The notes beneath the pieces are model-generated. The model did not search any database. It had not been told where the DNA came from and saw only the letters and a list, made by a program, of their open reading frames with translations. Positions 12,441 through 23,328 of a stretch of DNA of 64,000 bases are shown piece by piece. Source of the DNA: Rebecca billardiae RCC1528 (taxonomy: Eukaryota; Haptophyta); NCBI GenBank assembly GCA_965240325.2, contig OZ251236.1, positions 1 through 64,000 on the forward strand. Direction: 5' to 3'. The translations under genes were made by a program, and so were the position numbers. The stretch's first letter is position 1, and the number at the start of each line of letters is the position of its first letter.

Positions 12441-15400
12441 TATACATAAAGGATGCGCGACTCCTGCTCGCCACCGCCGACCCGCGGTGATCATGCGCGC
12501 CGGAGTGTGCGCCCGACTCGACCGCCACGCACCGCGGCAAGGGACGGCCGCTCCCTCGAAGCGAGGCGCGTGCGCGAGCGTGCGCAGCGCGGCCGTGATG
12601 GCGCGCAATGGATGCAGTTCGGACGAGGTGGAGGATGGGGGCGCGGGGGCGGGGGCGGCTGAGCTGCTGTGTTGCGCCAGCCACGGCCGCGACGCCCTCG
12701 CGCCACGCGCCGCCGACCTAGCATGCGCTGCGCTCGCTCGGCCGGCCCACCCCGCGCGCTGCCATCGCGCCCGGCCGGTGCCGGCCACGCGCGCGCTGCC
12801 GCCGACACAGCGTCGATGCGGCCGCGATAGGTCGAGCCTGGGGCGCGGGCAGCCAGTGCGGGCGCGCGCGAGCACGCCGCGGGGCGCCACGCCTCGATCT
12901 CGGCTGCGCCACCGCGTGCTGCGCCCAGGTCCGACGAGCCCAGCCCAGCCGCACGCCGCGGCGTGAGCTCGCCGGCGGCGCCAGTCGGCACGGCTCCGGA
13001 CGCAGCCTCTGACTCGCAGCCTTCGCCAGAGCCTGGCTCGCGGTCGTCACGTGCGCCCTCGCGCGAGCAGCCCGCGGGGCTCCACGCCTCGCGTTCGGCT
13101 TGACCGCTGCGTGCTGCGCCGCGGTTCATCGTACCTTGCCAGCCGGAAGGCAGAGGCCAGCAGCTGCCGAGTGTAGTCGGAACTCTCGGCGCAGGCCGCG
13201 CGCGGCAACTGCGACTACACATGGCGGCGCGGCGGGCGCGGGGGATGGCTGCTTGGCTAGACGACGCGCACGATGCAGCCAAGGCTCGCCAACAGGCGTT
13301 CGTCATCGCCGACCCGCCGCCCGACCAGCCCCTCCCGAGGCTGTCCGACTGCACGCGGGCGGCCACCATAAGCCAGACGCGAGTGGCGATGGCGTGACTT
13401 CCAGCGCGGTGGGACAGGGCAAGGCCCGTCGTGCCACTGCTGCTCGCCACCGCTGAGGACCCGCGATGGCCACGCTCAAAAGGGCTCGGCTCGGCCGCCA
13501 CGCGCGCGCGGCGCGGCAAGGCGCGCCCGCTCCTTCGACGCGAGGCAGGCGTATGTGGGGCGGCCGTGCGCCGATGATATGCTAGCGCTCACGCGCGGCG
13601 CCGGGCCTGGTCGTCGCAGCGGCTGCCCGCTCACTACGCGCACCAGGTGCAGCTTGGACGAAGGGCAAGATGGGGGGCCGGGGCGGGGGCAGCTTCGACC
13701 GAGGCGTTGGGCGGACGGCTGCTGCGCTGCACGTGCTCCCGGCCGCGCTGCCCTGCCCGCCTCCGGGGCGCGGGCGTTTTTGCGTCTGCGACGTGAGCCC
13801 ACTCAGCAGCACTAGGCTTCAGCAGCACTCAGCGGGCGCCCAGCTCGAGCGCGGCGTGGCCACGGCGGCCGGCGGGAGCGCGCACAGCGTGACGCAGGCT
13901 CACACACACACAAGCCTCGCCGCGCGAGAGCCGCGCCATCGGCTGCCGCGACGCGCTGCTCGGCGCGGCTGCCTGGCTACGCTCCAGCCGCCCTGACTGG
14001 GCAGCCCTTGCTGCGCGCGGGGATGCCCTCGCGGGCGTGGCCCGTTCACCCACCAATTCGGCCATCCAACTGGCCAGATTGCCCGCGCACAGCCATGCCG
14101 TGCTGCACCACGCGAAGCGCAACAGCACCTAGCCAGCCACACAGGCACAAGCCAGCTGCAGTTGCTGAGTGGTCCGCGGGACACTCGCAGGCCGCGCTGC
14201 GACCGAGACCACAAATGGCGGCGGCGGGCGGAGGCGCGGGCGATGGCTGCTGACTAGATGATGTGCACGATGATGCAGTCAAGGCGCGTCGATAGACGCC
14301 CGCCATCGCCGCCTGCCCGCCCAAACCGCACAGCGCGGCTATCGGACGGTCCGCGCCGCTCGCCGGAGGCAGATCGGACGGACGGCGAGCGAGACATGGG
14401 GCCGGGGGGCACCTTGGGCTGGTGCGAGGCACAGGGGCGGTTGCGGCGCTCCACGTACGTACGTGCCTCCCGGCGCACGACGGCCCCGTCCGACGCGGGC
14501 CCATCCGCGCCGCGGGATGCAGACTCGTGGGGCGAGGCCATGCTGATTCGCGCGCCGCCGCGACCAACGGTCGAGACGTCGCGAAAAGATTCAATCCGGC
14601 CTCGGAAACCAGCATGGCGGCGCTTCATCCACGCCACCCGCGGGGGGCGGCTGTCGTGCGTGCGCACGCCGGCGCAGTGGTCCGCGAGGGGATCCACGCG
14701 CCGTCAAAGCACGCGCGCCTCGGCCAGCTCACCACGTCCCACGCGCGGCCATGGCGGCGGCGCGAGCGCACAGCCGGCCCCTCGCTCGGCCGAGCTGCCA
14801 CGCACACGCTGCCGGCTGCGCGCGGCGGCGCGAGTGCACTGCCGAGCGCTCGAGCACGCGTGCAGGGAGGATGCATCCGCATCTCCATCAATCGCACGCT
14901 CGACGCCGCGCAGTGCGTGGTGCCAGTCGGCAGCACGTGAACAGCTGCCAAGCCTGCGCGCAGAGCTCGGCCGCGGCCGTTCAACATGTAGACTGCGCTA
15001 CTGCTGCTCGCCACTGCCGACCCGCGCTGACCGCGCTCGAGTGTGCTCGTCTCGACCACCGCGCGCACGCGCCACGGCCAGGGGCGACCGTTCCTTGCAT
15101 GCGAGGCGCGCGCACGAGCAGCGGCACCCGCAGCAGCTGCGCGTCGGCCGCTCGCGGCCGTGATGGCGCGCACTTGGAGGCAGGTCGGACGAGGTGAAAG
15201 ATGGGGGCGCGGGGGCGGAGGCAGGCTGGGCCGGTGCGTTGCGCCACATACTGCCGCGACGCGCTCGCGCCACGCGCTGCCGAGCAGCATGCGCTGCGGT
15301 CGCTCGGTTGGCTCGCACCGCCCCACGCGTCGCCGTCGCGCCCGCGCGGGCACGCGATGAACAGCCGCGGTGGCGGCCACGCGCGCTGCCCCCGACGCAG

Positions 15401-16650
15401 CGCCGGTAACGGCCGCGACAGCTCGAGCCTGGGGCGCGGGCAGCCCGTGCGGGCCTGCTCGAGCATGCCGCGGGGTGCCACGCCCTCAAGTCGGCCGCGG
15501 CGCCGCGTGCTGCGCCGAGGTCGGCGACGAACCCAGCCAAGCCGCACTGCACGGGGGCGCGAGCGAGCGCACCCGGCAGCGCCACTCGGCACGGCTCCGG
15601 ACGCAGCCTCGGTGCTGCAGCGCCGCAGCCCGAGCGGCATGGCTCGCTGTCGTCGCGTGCGCCCTCGCACGGGCAGCTTGACTACTACTACCGAGTGCTG
15701 CTGCCTCGCTTCGCACCTCACCAGGCAGAAGGCAGAGGCCAGCAACTGCCGCGTGGGCGTGGTCAGGACGCTCATCCTGGCCGTGGCGATGCGCCGAGAC
15801 TATACAAATGGCGGCGGCGGGCGCGGGCGCGGGCGATGGCTGCTTGACTAGACGATGCGCACGACTCTGTCGAGGCTAGCCCGTGGACGCCCGCCATCGC
15901 TGATCTACCGCCCAACCGCAGCACCCGAGGCTGTAGTCCGACTGCATGACGCGGAGGGCTGCCGCGGGCCGTGCCGGCCAGCCGGACGTCAGTAAGTAGC
16001 GCTCACATGACTTCCAGCGCAGGGGCCGCACCCAGGGACGGATGGGCTGCTGGATGCCCAATTTCGATCAGTAGGTCGTCGTCGTCGTCGCCCGAACGGT
16101 AGGCGGCCGCCGCTCCCGTGACTGTGCGGATTGAGCGGATCGTCATCGACGGCGCCTAGGTTCCTGCAGCCCCGGCGGTAGCGCTGATCTGCCGCCCATC
16201 TGATTATTATACGGCAGTAGCTTATTACTGTACAGCCGGCTAGCTATAGGCGTCATCCGCGACTGTCATGAGCGGGAGCACTCAGTAGTACTGCTGGCTG
16301 ACTCACTGCAGTGCACTCATCGATCAGAGTACTCATCAGCACGGTGCCAGTGGTCGGCCATCTGCAAGCCGAGGCGGCAGCGCCGAAGCCCGCGCATCAA
16401 ACGCGGCGGCATTCAGCAGCCCACGCTGGGATGCGTCGCAGAGTGTCAGCAGCAGCATCAGCCGCGGTTTACTGATTTCCGCGGCGAAGGACTCGGCTGG
16501 GCAGCGCCGAGTGTGGTCACTGGTCAGCGCCTGTAAATCGGCTGCGCCGGCCGCACTGTGATGATGATGGCCCATCAAGCGCGGGGCGAAGAGTGATCGG
16601 ACGCCTGGCAGCAGGTGATGCCTGTTAAGTACCGCGGAGGCGCGGAGGCC
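12441..16650. other. Subtelomeric duplicated region, proximal part
   Basis: From 12452 the sequence resumes a block also found near 4046 (GCGCGACTCCTGCTCGCC). Then 12600-13330 repeats 6100-6880, and about 13550-15900 repeats about 4380-6900. After about 15900 the sequence is unique, with a short GTC run at 16075-16092. No protein gene or RNA gene is supported. Confidence 0.6.
13550..15900 (+). repeat. Subtelomeric segmental duplication, copy 2
   Basis: This is the second copy of the block at about 4380-6900, in direct orientation, with the shared ordered landmarks listed there. Sub-blocks such as the ACAAATGGCGGCGG box and the GATGGGGGGCCGGGG box occur in further copies across the subtelomere, so the region is a mosaic and not a simple pair. 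Confidence 0.8.
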
Positions 16651-16656
16651 CGCGGT

Positions 16657-16789
<133 letters not shown>

Positions 16790-16947
16790 CGTATAGTCGT
16801 CGCAGTCAGTATATCATATCGTCATCGGATCGCCGACGATATGACGCGACGATGCTGTGGCGTGACGCTGCCGCCGCCAATTACATACAACTCGCTGGCG
16901 CCGACCAGCAGCCCTGGGACCGTGCCGCAGGCCAGCGGCGGCGCGCG

Positions 16948-18393
16948 TCAGCGGCCGCGCGGGTACGCGACCAGCGGCGGCGCGGGAGCGACGCCCTCGT
17001 CGCCACTCCGGCTGCTGCTCCCATTGCTGCCCTCGCCGCCGCCCACGTCAGGTGCGTGCGAGACGCACGCCTCGGGCAGGTCGTACCCCTGGCACACAAA
17101 GTCCTGGTACAGCGCGTAGCACAGCCGCACGAGGAGCGCGTCGTCGCCGCCGCCGCCGCCCGCACCCAGCCCGAGCGCGGCGCGCAGCGTGCGCGTCTGC
17201 AGCCACGGCGGCAGCCGCTTGGCCGACGCGGCGCGCAGCGCGCCGCCCTCGCTCAGCACGGCGTCGCACGCGCCGCCGGCGGCCCTGTCGGCCGGGAGCG
17301 CGTACCGCGCGCGCAGCGCGCGCAGCTGCGGCCCCAGCCGCTCCACGCGCAGCAGCCCGACCACCGGCTCGTCCGGCGGCGGCGGCGGCGGCACCGCCGC
17401 CGCCTCGCCGCCGCCGCCCGCCGCCGCGAGCTGCGCGCGGTACAGGTGCGAGGTGGCGAACGCGGCGGCGCTGCCCAGGTGGAACTCGACGTGCAGGTTG
17501 CGCTCGGCGGGCCAGTCGCGGCGCAGGTACTTGCGCACGAGCGTGCGGCCGCACTCCACGTCCGAGACGAAGCCGTCGAGCAGCCAGCGCGCTGCGCCGA
17601 CCTCGCCGCCGCCGCGCGCGCTGCCGTTGCGCCGCAGCGCCTCTGCGCGCGCAAACCACGCGCTGTGCGCGCGGTGCTGCTTGCTGATCGGCCTGAGGGC
17701 GGCCTCGCCGTCGTACTGCAGCAGCTGCCGGTGCACCACCTCCTGCACCGCCGAGACGAACCGCGCGATCGGCTCGCGCGCGCCGAGCCACAGCACGGCG
17801 CCGCGCGGTCGGGCCGCGCCGCGCGCCGCGTACGCCACGCCCGGCAGCGCGCAGCGCAGGTGCGTGCTGAGCGTGGTCGTGCCCGCCTTGAAGACGGGCG
17901 CGACGTGCAGGCCGCGCCGCGCGCTCGAGAGCGTGTTGTCGCAGTGCGCCCACCACGTCAGCGTCGGCGGCAGCGCCGCCTCGCGCGCCGCGCGCGCCGG
18001 CCACGCCTTCATGTGCCGCGCCTCGTCCGACGCGTCGCAAAAGCCGGGCGCGACGTACGCGCGCGCCGCGCGGATGAGGGCGGCGGCGTACGCGGCGTGG
18101 CGCGAACGCGCGCACCGCGCGGGCTTGGGCCACGCCGCCGACTCGTACACCAGCGGCACGCCCGCGCGCGCCGCGTCCGCCCAGCCGACGCCGGCCGCAA
18201 ACGTGGCCGGCTGCGCGGCGAGCGCGGCCGCGTGGCGCGCGAGCGCGCGCGCGCGCGCGGCGGGCGCGGCGGCGCCCTCGTCCGTCTCGAGACGCGCGGG
18301 GCAGCGGAACCCCGCGCGCGCCCAGTCCGCGCCGCGCGCGAGGCCGAGCGCGAGCGCGAGCGCCGCCAGCGCGCGCCGGGGCGCGGCGCCCAT
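16948..18393 (-). CDS. Carbohydrate-type sulfotransferase, secretory
   Basis: This encodes a 481-residue protein on one exon. The first 22 or so residues form a hydrophobic signal sequence (MGAAPRRALAALALALGLA). A PAPS-binding 5'-phosphosulfate loop is visible as VFKAGTTTLSTH (about residues 167-178), and a 3'-phosphate-binding motif as REPIARFVSAV (about 207-217). Near the C-terminus LVRLCYALYQDF matches the usual 'Y..DF..FGY'-like end of Golgi sulfotransferases. The family transfers sulfate from PAPS to sugars in the secretory pathway; the acceptor cannot be read from sequence. Ala/Gly-rich and poly-Pro insertions (about 345-360) and a loose Ser/Gly tail are present. The start is the first ATG before the signal peptide; the frame is open further upstream without another good ATG. 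The subfamily is uncertain. Confidence 0.8.
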   Translation of the reverse strand: MGAAPRRALAALALALGLARGADWARAGFRCPARLETDEGAAAPAARARALARHAAALAAQPATFAAGVGWADAARAGVPLVYESAAWPKPARCARSRHAAYAAALIRAARAYVAPGFCDASDEARHMKAWPARAAREAALPPTLTWWAHCDNTLSSARRGLHVAPVFKAGTTTLSTHLRCALPGVAYAARGAARPRGAVLWLGAREPIARFVSAVQEVVHRQLLQYDGEAALRPISKQHRAHSAWFARAEALRRNGSARGGGEVGAARWLLDGFVSDVECGRTLVRKYLRRDWPAERNLHVEFHLGSAAAFATSHLYRAQLAAAGGGGEAAAVPPPPPPDEPVVGLLRVERLGPQLRALRARYALPADRAAGGACDAVLSEGGALRAASAKRLPPWLQTRTLRAALGLGAGGGGGDDALLVRLCYALYQDFVCQGYDLPEACVSHAPDVGGGEGSNGSSSRSGDEGVAPAPPLVAYPRGR

Positions 18394-19519
18394 CGTCCGT
18401 CCCCAAATAATCGAGAGAGTCAAGAGAGCTCCCGCCGAGGGAGGGATGATTTGTCCGAAGGCGTCCGGTGCCGCACGGTTTGATTCCTCTGGCGGCTTGC
18501 ACGGCTGGCGGCATCGTCGGGTGAGACCGAGAGATGGGGGCGCGGGGCGGGAAAGGTTGGGCCGCGAGCTCGCCGTCTGGACAAGCCCGCCGTCCGCGCG
18601 TGCCTGGCACGCGGCTCCGCATGCGCGGACCACGCTGTCAGAACGGCGGGCTGGCGTCCATCCAGCGACCCGAGCCAAGTCCAGACAGCCCCGCCGATGC
18701 GGCACCGGGGCCTGTCGCCGGGAGACTCAGACTCGCCGCCCTGTAGCCCTCGGACCGGTGCGGCAGGCACCACAGCAGTCGTACTCCATACCCACCCCGC
18801 CGTGTCGTTGTGCAGCATAACGCCGCGCCTGACGTGGCCCGGCCGTTCGGCCTAACCGCCAGCCGCTGCCAGTCAGGCCGCAGCGGCCGCTCCGACACGG
18901 CCGTCCGTGGCCGACCGCGCCGGTAATCATTATCACGGTACGGCGGACACTTACACTGAGCCTCGCGGTTTATCCCGGACTGATCTCGCCTGCCTGAGCA
19001 GTGTGCGTCTCTTGTTCTGAGTAAACTGTACTGCCTTACTGAATACTGATCGGGTAGTCCGCGAACGGACCGCCGGCCATCTTGCTCTCATCGATATCAC
19101 TTATCAGCACTCACTCAGCAGACGGGCTCATATCTGAGGATCGGAGTTCGGACACGATCGTCATCCGACTCATCGGACGGCGCCGCACCGCCGCTCGACG
19201 GCATGAACGGACGCTCGACGGCATGAACGGACGGGCCGAACGAATAAGTCAAATGCGCGGCTGTCTGCAGACGCTGCGGGTGATGCCGATCCGGCGGTTG
19301 CACTGCTGGTGCCATGGGCATGCGCTCGGGGTTGACGGCTGACGACTGCTGGCAGCGGCGCTGCACCGCGGCGCCGCGCAGCCTCGACCGAGTCGACCCG
19401 CGCGCCGCCGCGCGAGATCTTGATCTCGAGATCTTGATCTCGAGATCATGCTCTTCTCGAATGGTGCGCCGGGCGGCCGTGCCGCGGCTGGGCGGAGCGA
19501 CGCACTCGGTCCCCGGTGC
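18394..19519. other. Intergenic region with GATCTC repeats
   Basis: This lies upstream of the sulfotransferase and downstream of the TPR gene. At 19414-19448 the 14-mer GAGATCTTGATCTC occurs twice in tandem, each with complementary GAGATC/GATCTC arms. CTCGACGGCATGAACGGACG is repeated at 19194 and 19213. No gene is seen. Confidence 0.55.
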
Positions 19520-21385
19520 TCACGCGCCGCCCACCGAGACGGCGGCGATCGCCGCCGCCTCGCTGTCCGCCGCCAGGCCGCGCTTGGGCGGCGAGCCCGG
19601 CGGCGTGCCCGCCCTGGGCGGCGTGCCCACGCGCGGCGGCGTGCCCGCCTTGGGCGGCGAGCCGGGCGGCGGCGTGCCCACGCGCGGCGGCGTGCCCACC
19701 TTGGGCGGCGAGCCCGGCGGCGGCGTGCCAACGCGAGGCGGCGTGCCGACCTTGGGCGGCGAGCCCGGCGGCGGCGTGCCGACGCGCGGCGGCGTGCCAA
19801 TCTTGGGCGGCGAGCCAGGCGGCGGCGTGCCAACGCGAGGCGGCGTCCCCACGCGCGGCGGCGTGCCCACGCGCGGCGGCGTGCCGACCTTGGGCGGCGT
19901 GCCCGGCGGCGGCGTGCCGACGCGAGGCGGCGTCCCCACGCGCGGCGGCGTCCCCACGCGCGGCGGCGTGCCAATCTTGGGCGGCGAGCCAGGCGGCGGC
20001 GTGCCGACGCGAGGCGGCGTGCCCACGCGCGGCGGCGTGCCGACGCGCGGCGGCGTGCCGGGGCGCGGCGCGGCGAGCTCGGCCTCCCACTCGGCGTACG
20101 CGTCGTGGTACGCGCGGAGGCCGCCGCCGTGCGCGACGCGCGCGGCGCGCTCCGCGTGCGCGAGCGCCTGCGCCGCGCTCCGCCCCGCGCCGCCGTCGAG
20201 CGCGTCCTCCGCGCGGCGCGCGCGGCCGGCCAGCTCGTCCGCCTCGGCGACGCGCCCCTGCGTGCCGAGCAGCAGCGCGAGGCAGCGCAGCAGCGCGAGC
20301 GGCGCGGGGTGCGCGTCGGCGGCGCCGGCGCGCTCGGGCAGCGCCGCGCGGATCCGCGCCTCTGACGCGCGCGGCTCCGCCGCCTCCGCCGCCCCGCCGG
20401 CGGCGCCGCGCTCGCGCGCGCCGGTGAGCGCGCGCAGCGCGCGCGCCGTGTCGGCGTGGCCGTCGCCGAGCGCCGCGCGCCGCGCGCGCAGCGCGCGCTC
20501 GAGCAGCGCGTCGGCGGAGGCGAGCCAGCCGCACTCGGCGTGGAGGTGGGCGAGCGCCTCCGCCGCGTCCGCCGCGGCCGCGCTCGCCTCGCCGCCCGCC
20601 GCGCCGCGCGCCTCGAGCGCGCGGCGCAGCAGCGGCTCGGCGGCCGCGCGCTCGCCCGCGCCGCGCAGCAGCCAGCCGAGCGCGGCGCACACGTCCGCGG
20701 CGGCGGCGGGGTCGGCGCGCTCGTCGAGGGCGGCGAGGCGGGCGCGGTAGTGCGCGATCGCGCCGGCGCGGCCGACGAGCAGCTCCGCCGAGCGCGCGTC
20801 CGCCACCGCCACGCCGCCGAGCTCGTCCGCCGCGAGCGCCGCCGGCCGGTGCCGGCGCGCGAGCGCGCCGGCCGCGCCGAGCTCGCGCCGCAGCGCGGCG
20901 GCGAGCTGCGCGGCGGGGAGGCGGCCGCCGCGCGGCACGGCGCACGCGGCGAAGAGCTTGTCCACGCTCGGCCGCGACAGCGGGCCGAGCACGCCGCCGA
21001 GCTGCTCCGCCGTGAGCGCCTCGGCCTCGTCAAAGGCGCCAAACGCGCGCGCGAGCGCGCCGTCGAGCGCGCCGTCGGCCGCGGCGACGAGCGCGTCGTA
21101 GAGCGCGCAGAAGGCGTCGCGGCCGAGGGGCGCGGCGGGCGGGCGGCGCTCGAACCGCGCCGCCTCCGCCTCGCCGAAGCCGCACAGCCGCAGCGCCTCG
21201 CCCACCTCGTCCGCGCGCACCGCGCCCGACTTCTCGACGACGCCCCACGCGGCGAGCGCCTCGACCGACGGGCCGCGCGGCGGGGGCGCGCGCGGGCCGG
21301 CGCGCGCGTCGGCGGCGGAGGCGGGCGCGCCCGCCTCCGCCGCCGCGGGCGCGCCGCTCGCCGCCGGCGCGTCGGCGGCGGTCAT
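19520..21385 (-). CDS. Degenerate EF-hand/TPR protein with GTPPRV repeat tail
   Basis: This encodes 621 residues, apparently on a single exon. Residues about 40-185 have the helix spacing of calmodulin-like EF-hand pairs (for example FGAFDEAEALTAEQLGGVL), but the loops lack the usual Asp/Glu ligands, so calcium binding is doubtful. Residues about 200-420 form Ala/Leu-rich helical repeats typical of tetratricopeptide or kinesin-light-chain-like repeats (LLRRALEARGA, DALLERALRARRAALGDGH). From about 438 to 603 the protein is a tandem of GTPPRVGTPP and GSPPK units encoded by a GC-rich minisatellite (19575-20070). Such a tail is a candidate proline-directed kinase substrate or microtubule-binding region; that is inference. 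The start is the first ATG. The gene faces the Myb gene 806 bp away. Confidence 0.7.
   Translation of the reverse strand: MTAADAPAASGAPAAAEAGAPASAADARAGPRAPPPRGPSVEALAAWGVVEKSGAVRADEVGEALRLCGFGEAEAARFERRPPAAPLGRDAFCALYDALVAAADGALDGALARAFGAFDEAEALTAEQLGGVLGPLSRPSVDKLFAACAVPRGGRLPAAQLAAALRRELGAAGALARRHRPAALAADELGGVAVADARSAELLVGRAGAIAHYRARLAALDERADPAAAADVCAALGWLLRGAGERAAAEPLLRRALEARGAAGGEASAAAADAAEALAHLHAECGWLASADALLERALRARRAALGDGHADTARALRALTGARERGAAGGAAEAAEPRASEARIRAALPERAGAADAHPAPLALLRCLALLLGTQGRVAEADELAGRARRAEDALDGGAGRSAAQALAHAERAARVAHGGGLRAYHDAYAEWEAELAAPRPGTPPRVGTPPRVGTPPRVGTPPPGSPPKIGTPPRVGTPPRVGTPPRVGTPPPGTPPKVGTPPRVGTPPRVGTPPRVGTPPPGSPPKIGTPPRVGTPPPGSPPKVGTPPRVGTPPPGSPPKVGTPPRVGTPPPGSPPKAGTPPRVGTPPRAGTPPGSPPKRGLAADSEAAAIAAVSVGGA
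19575..20070 (-). repeat. Coding minisatellite (GTPPRV / GSPPK units)
   Basis: A 21-30-bp GC-rich unit (variants of GGCGGCGTGCCCACGCGC and GGCGAGCCGGGCGGC on the plus strand) is repeated throughout this interval. Every unit is a multiple of three, so the reading frame of the TPR gene is kept and copy number can change without frameshift. Confidence 0.9.
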
Positions 21386-22191
21386 CTCCTCGGGCTTGGT
21401 GGTGGGCGCGGACCGAAAAGGGAGCGCCGCCCCCGCTCGGTTGTGCAGTGCTGGCAGTGGACGAGCAGCGGGTAGCTCTCGGCATCCGGCGTGTGGTGAT
21501 GAGTCCGGGCGCGCGCGTCCGGACGCGGCGAAGCCGGAGTCCCGAGCGTCTCGTGCGCGAACCGCCGGAGACGGAACGCGGGTACGCTACTACCCGTAAA
21601 GCATACATCAAAGTAATGAATGGAGCCGCGCTTCAGATGGAAATCCCATTTGTCTGTGACTGTGTCTCGGAAGATCTCCACCGGCGCGTCGCCTTTTGAC
21701 CATTAATGATCAAGGGAGATCGCGGCAAAAGCCGATCTCCCTTCCTGCTTTGACCACCCCAGATGCCATCACGCCGTGACACTCACCAATAGGCGATGAG
21801 CATACCTCCATTGCCGCGTCAATCATGTTTCCACGTATTCATCGGCGCTTCTCAAGCAGCAGAATTCGAATGAGCGATTGGACGTGCGGGTAGGCGCGCC
21901 GCTTGGGTAATGATACATCTATCGTTGGCTGCTCATTAGCAGGTGCCAGAATGATGTGCAATTGCCGCCGCGTCGGTGCGCCACGACTGATTCGACGTCA
22001 AGAGTAGATAGGCGATGCGTACGTGTGCACCGTGCAGCGCCCGCCCGCGGCGAAGTCCACCTGCGCGGATTCAAGGGGCGGCTCGTGCGAGCCCCCACAC
22101 CACCCGCGCCGGCTCCGCAAGCACGGAGCGGGCGGCTCGCGCTCGGCCGCGGCACGCGCCCCGCCGCGCGCGCGACGCAGCGGCTGCGAGC
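21386..22191. promoter_or_regulatory. Divergent intergenic region, TPR and Myb genes
   Basis: This is 806 bp between two genes transcribed away from each other. An imperfect hairpin at 21712-21743 has AAGGGAGAT on one side and ATCTCCCTT on the other. The left half is GC-rich and the middle is AT-richer. No coding sequence is recognised. Promoters of both genes must lie here. Confidence 0.5.
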
Positions 22192-22811
22192 ATGCCCTAC
22201 CCGCTGGCCGCACGCCCCGCCGCCGCCGAGCCGCGGCCCGACCCGTCGGGCCGCGCCGACGAGCGCGAGGACGACGAGGGCGGCCGCGCCGCCGACGGCG
22301 GCGCGGACGAGGAGCTCGAGGGCAGCGGCGCGCGGATGAAGCGTGGATGGGGCGTGGACGAGGACGCGCGCCTCGTCGACGCCGTGCAGCGCCACGGCGA
22401 GCGCAACTGGTCGCTCATCGCGCGGCAGGTCGGCACGCGCCGCGACAAGCAGTGCCGCGAGCGCTGGTACAACCACCTCAGCCCGGCGGTGCGCAAGGGC
22501 GACTGGACGGCGGTCGAGGACGAGATGATCCTGCGCCAGGTGGGCGACTTTGGCAAGGTGCGCCGCGCGCCGCCTTGCTCCTTTCCTCGTCGCGCGCGCA
22601 CGCCGCTCACGCCCGCCCTCCCCGCCCCCCCCCCCCACTGTGCGCAGAAGTGGAGCCAGATCGCCATGGCCTTCCCCGGCCGGACGGCGCACGCCGTGAA
22701 GAACCGGTACAACCTGATCCTGCGCTGGCAGCGCTCGGTGCAGGAGCGGCGCGCGGCGGGCAACGACGACGGCTCGGGCGCGCTCCCGCCCGCGCTGCCG
22801 ACCGCGCTCTA

Positions 22812-22851
<40 letters not shown>

Positions 22852-23328
22852 GCCGCCGCCGCCGCCGCGGTCGGCCAGCCGGGCGCGCCGATGCCCGCTT
22901 CCGTGCTCGGCCCGCTCCCCGGCTCGCAGCCGCACGGCCCGCTGCCGCAGATGCCCGTGATGCAGGTCGCGCTGCCCGGCGCGCTCCCGCCTGGCGTGAT
23001 CACCGTCCAGGCGCTCGCGCCGCCGCCCGCGCACGCCGGCTCGGGCGGCGACTGGTGGCGGCAGCAGACCGGCGCGCCGCCGCCGCAGCAGCCGCGGCCG
23101 GTCGCGGTGCAGGCGCAGCCGCTCGGCGCGCAGCCGCAGCACTGGCAGCAGATGTACGCCGGCGGGCCGCCGTCGGCCGCGCACGTGGTCGGCGCCGCGC
23201 CCGGCCAGCCCATGCCGCAGTGGGCCAGCTGCGCCGTCGCGATGCCCGGGCACATGGCCGCCGTCGCGATCGCGCAGCCGCAGCCGCAGCCGCTCCCGCA
23301 GCCTGCGCTCAAGCGGCCGCCGCACTGA
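22192..23328 (+). CDS. Two-repeat (R2R3-type) Myb transcription factor
   Basis: The gene has two exons, 22192-22557 and 22648-23328, giving 348 residues. The 90-bp intron (GTGCGCCGCG to TGTGCGCAG, with a C-run before the acceptor) is in frame and stop-free, but it interrupts the second Myb repeat. Its removal gives the canonical GDFGKKWSQIAMAFPGRT, so splicing is required. Repeat 1 spans about residues 51-97 with three tryptophans (RGWGVDED, NWSLIARQ, RWYNHL). Repeat 2 spans about 102-148 with W, W and Y (NRYNLI). The tail is Gly/Ala homopolymer, then Pro/Gln-rich, as in activation regions. It is a nuclear DNA-binding regulator by family; its targets are unknown. The start is the ATG at MPYPLAAR; the frame remains open upstream. 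Confidence 0.88.

Noticed and set aside
22558-22647. Reading the 90-bp Myb intron as coding, since it is in frame and stop-free
   Set aside because: It would split the second Myb repeat between GDFGK and KWSQIA. It has GTGCG and GCAG borders and a C-run before the acceptor.
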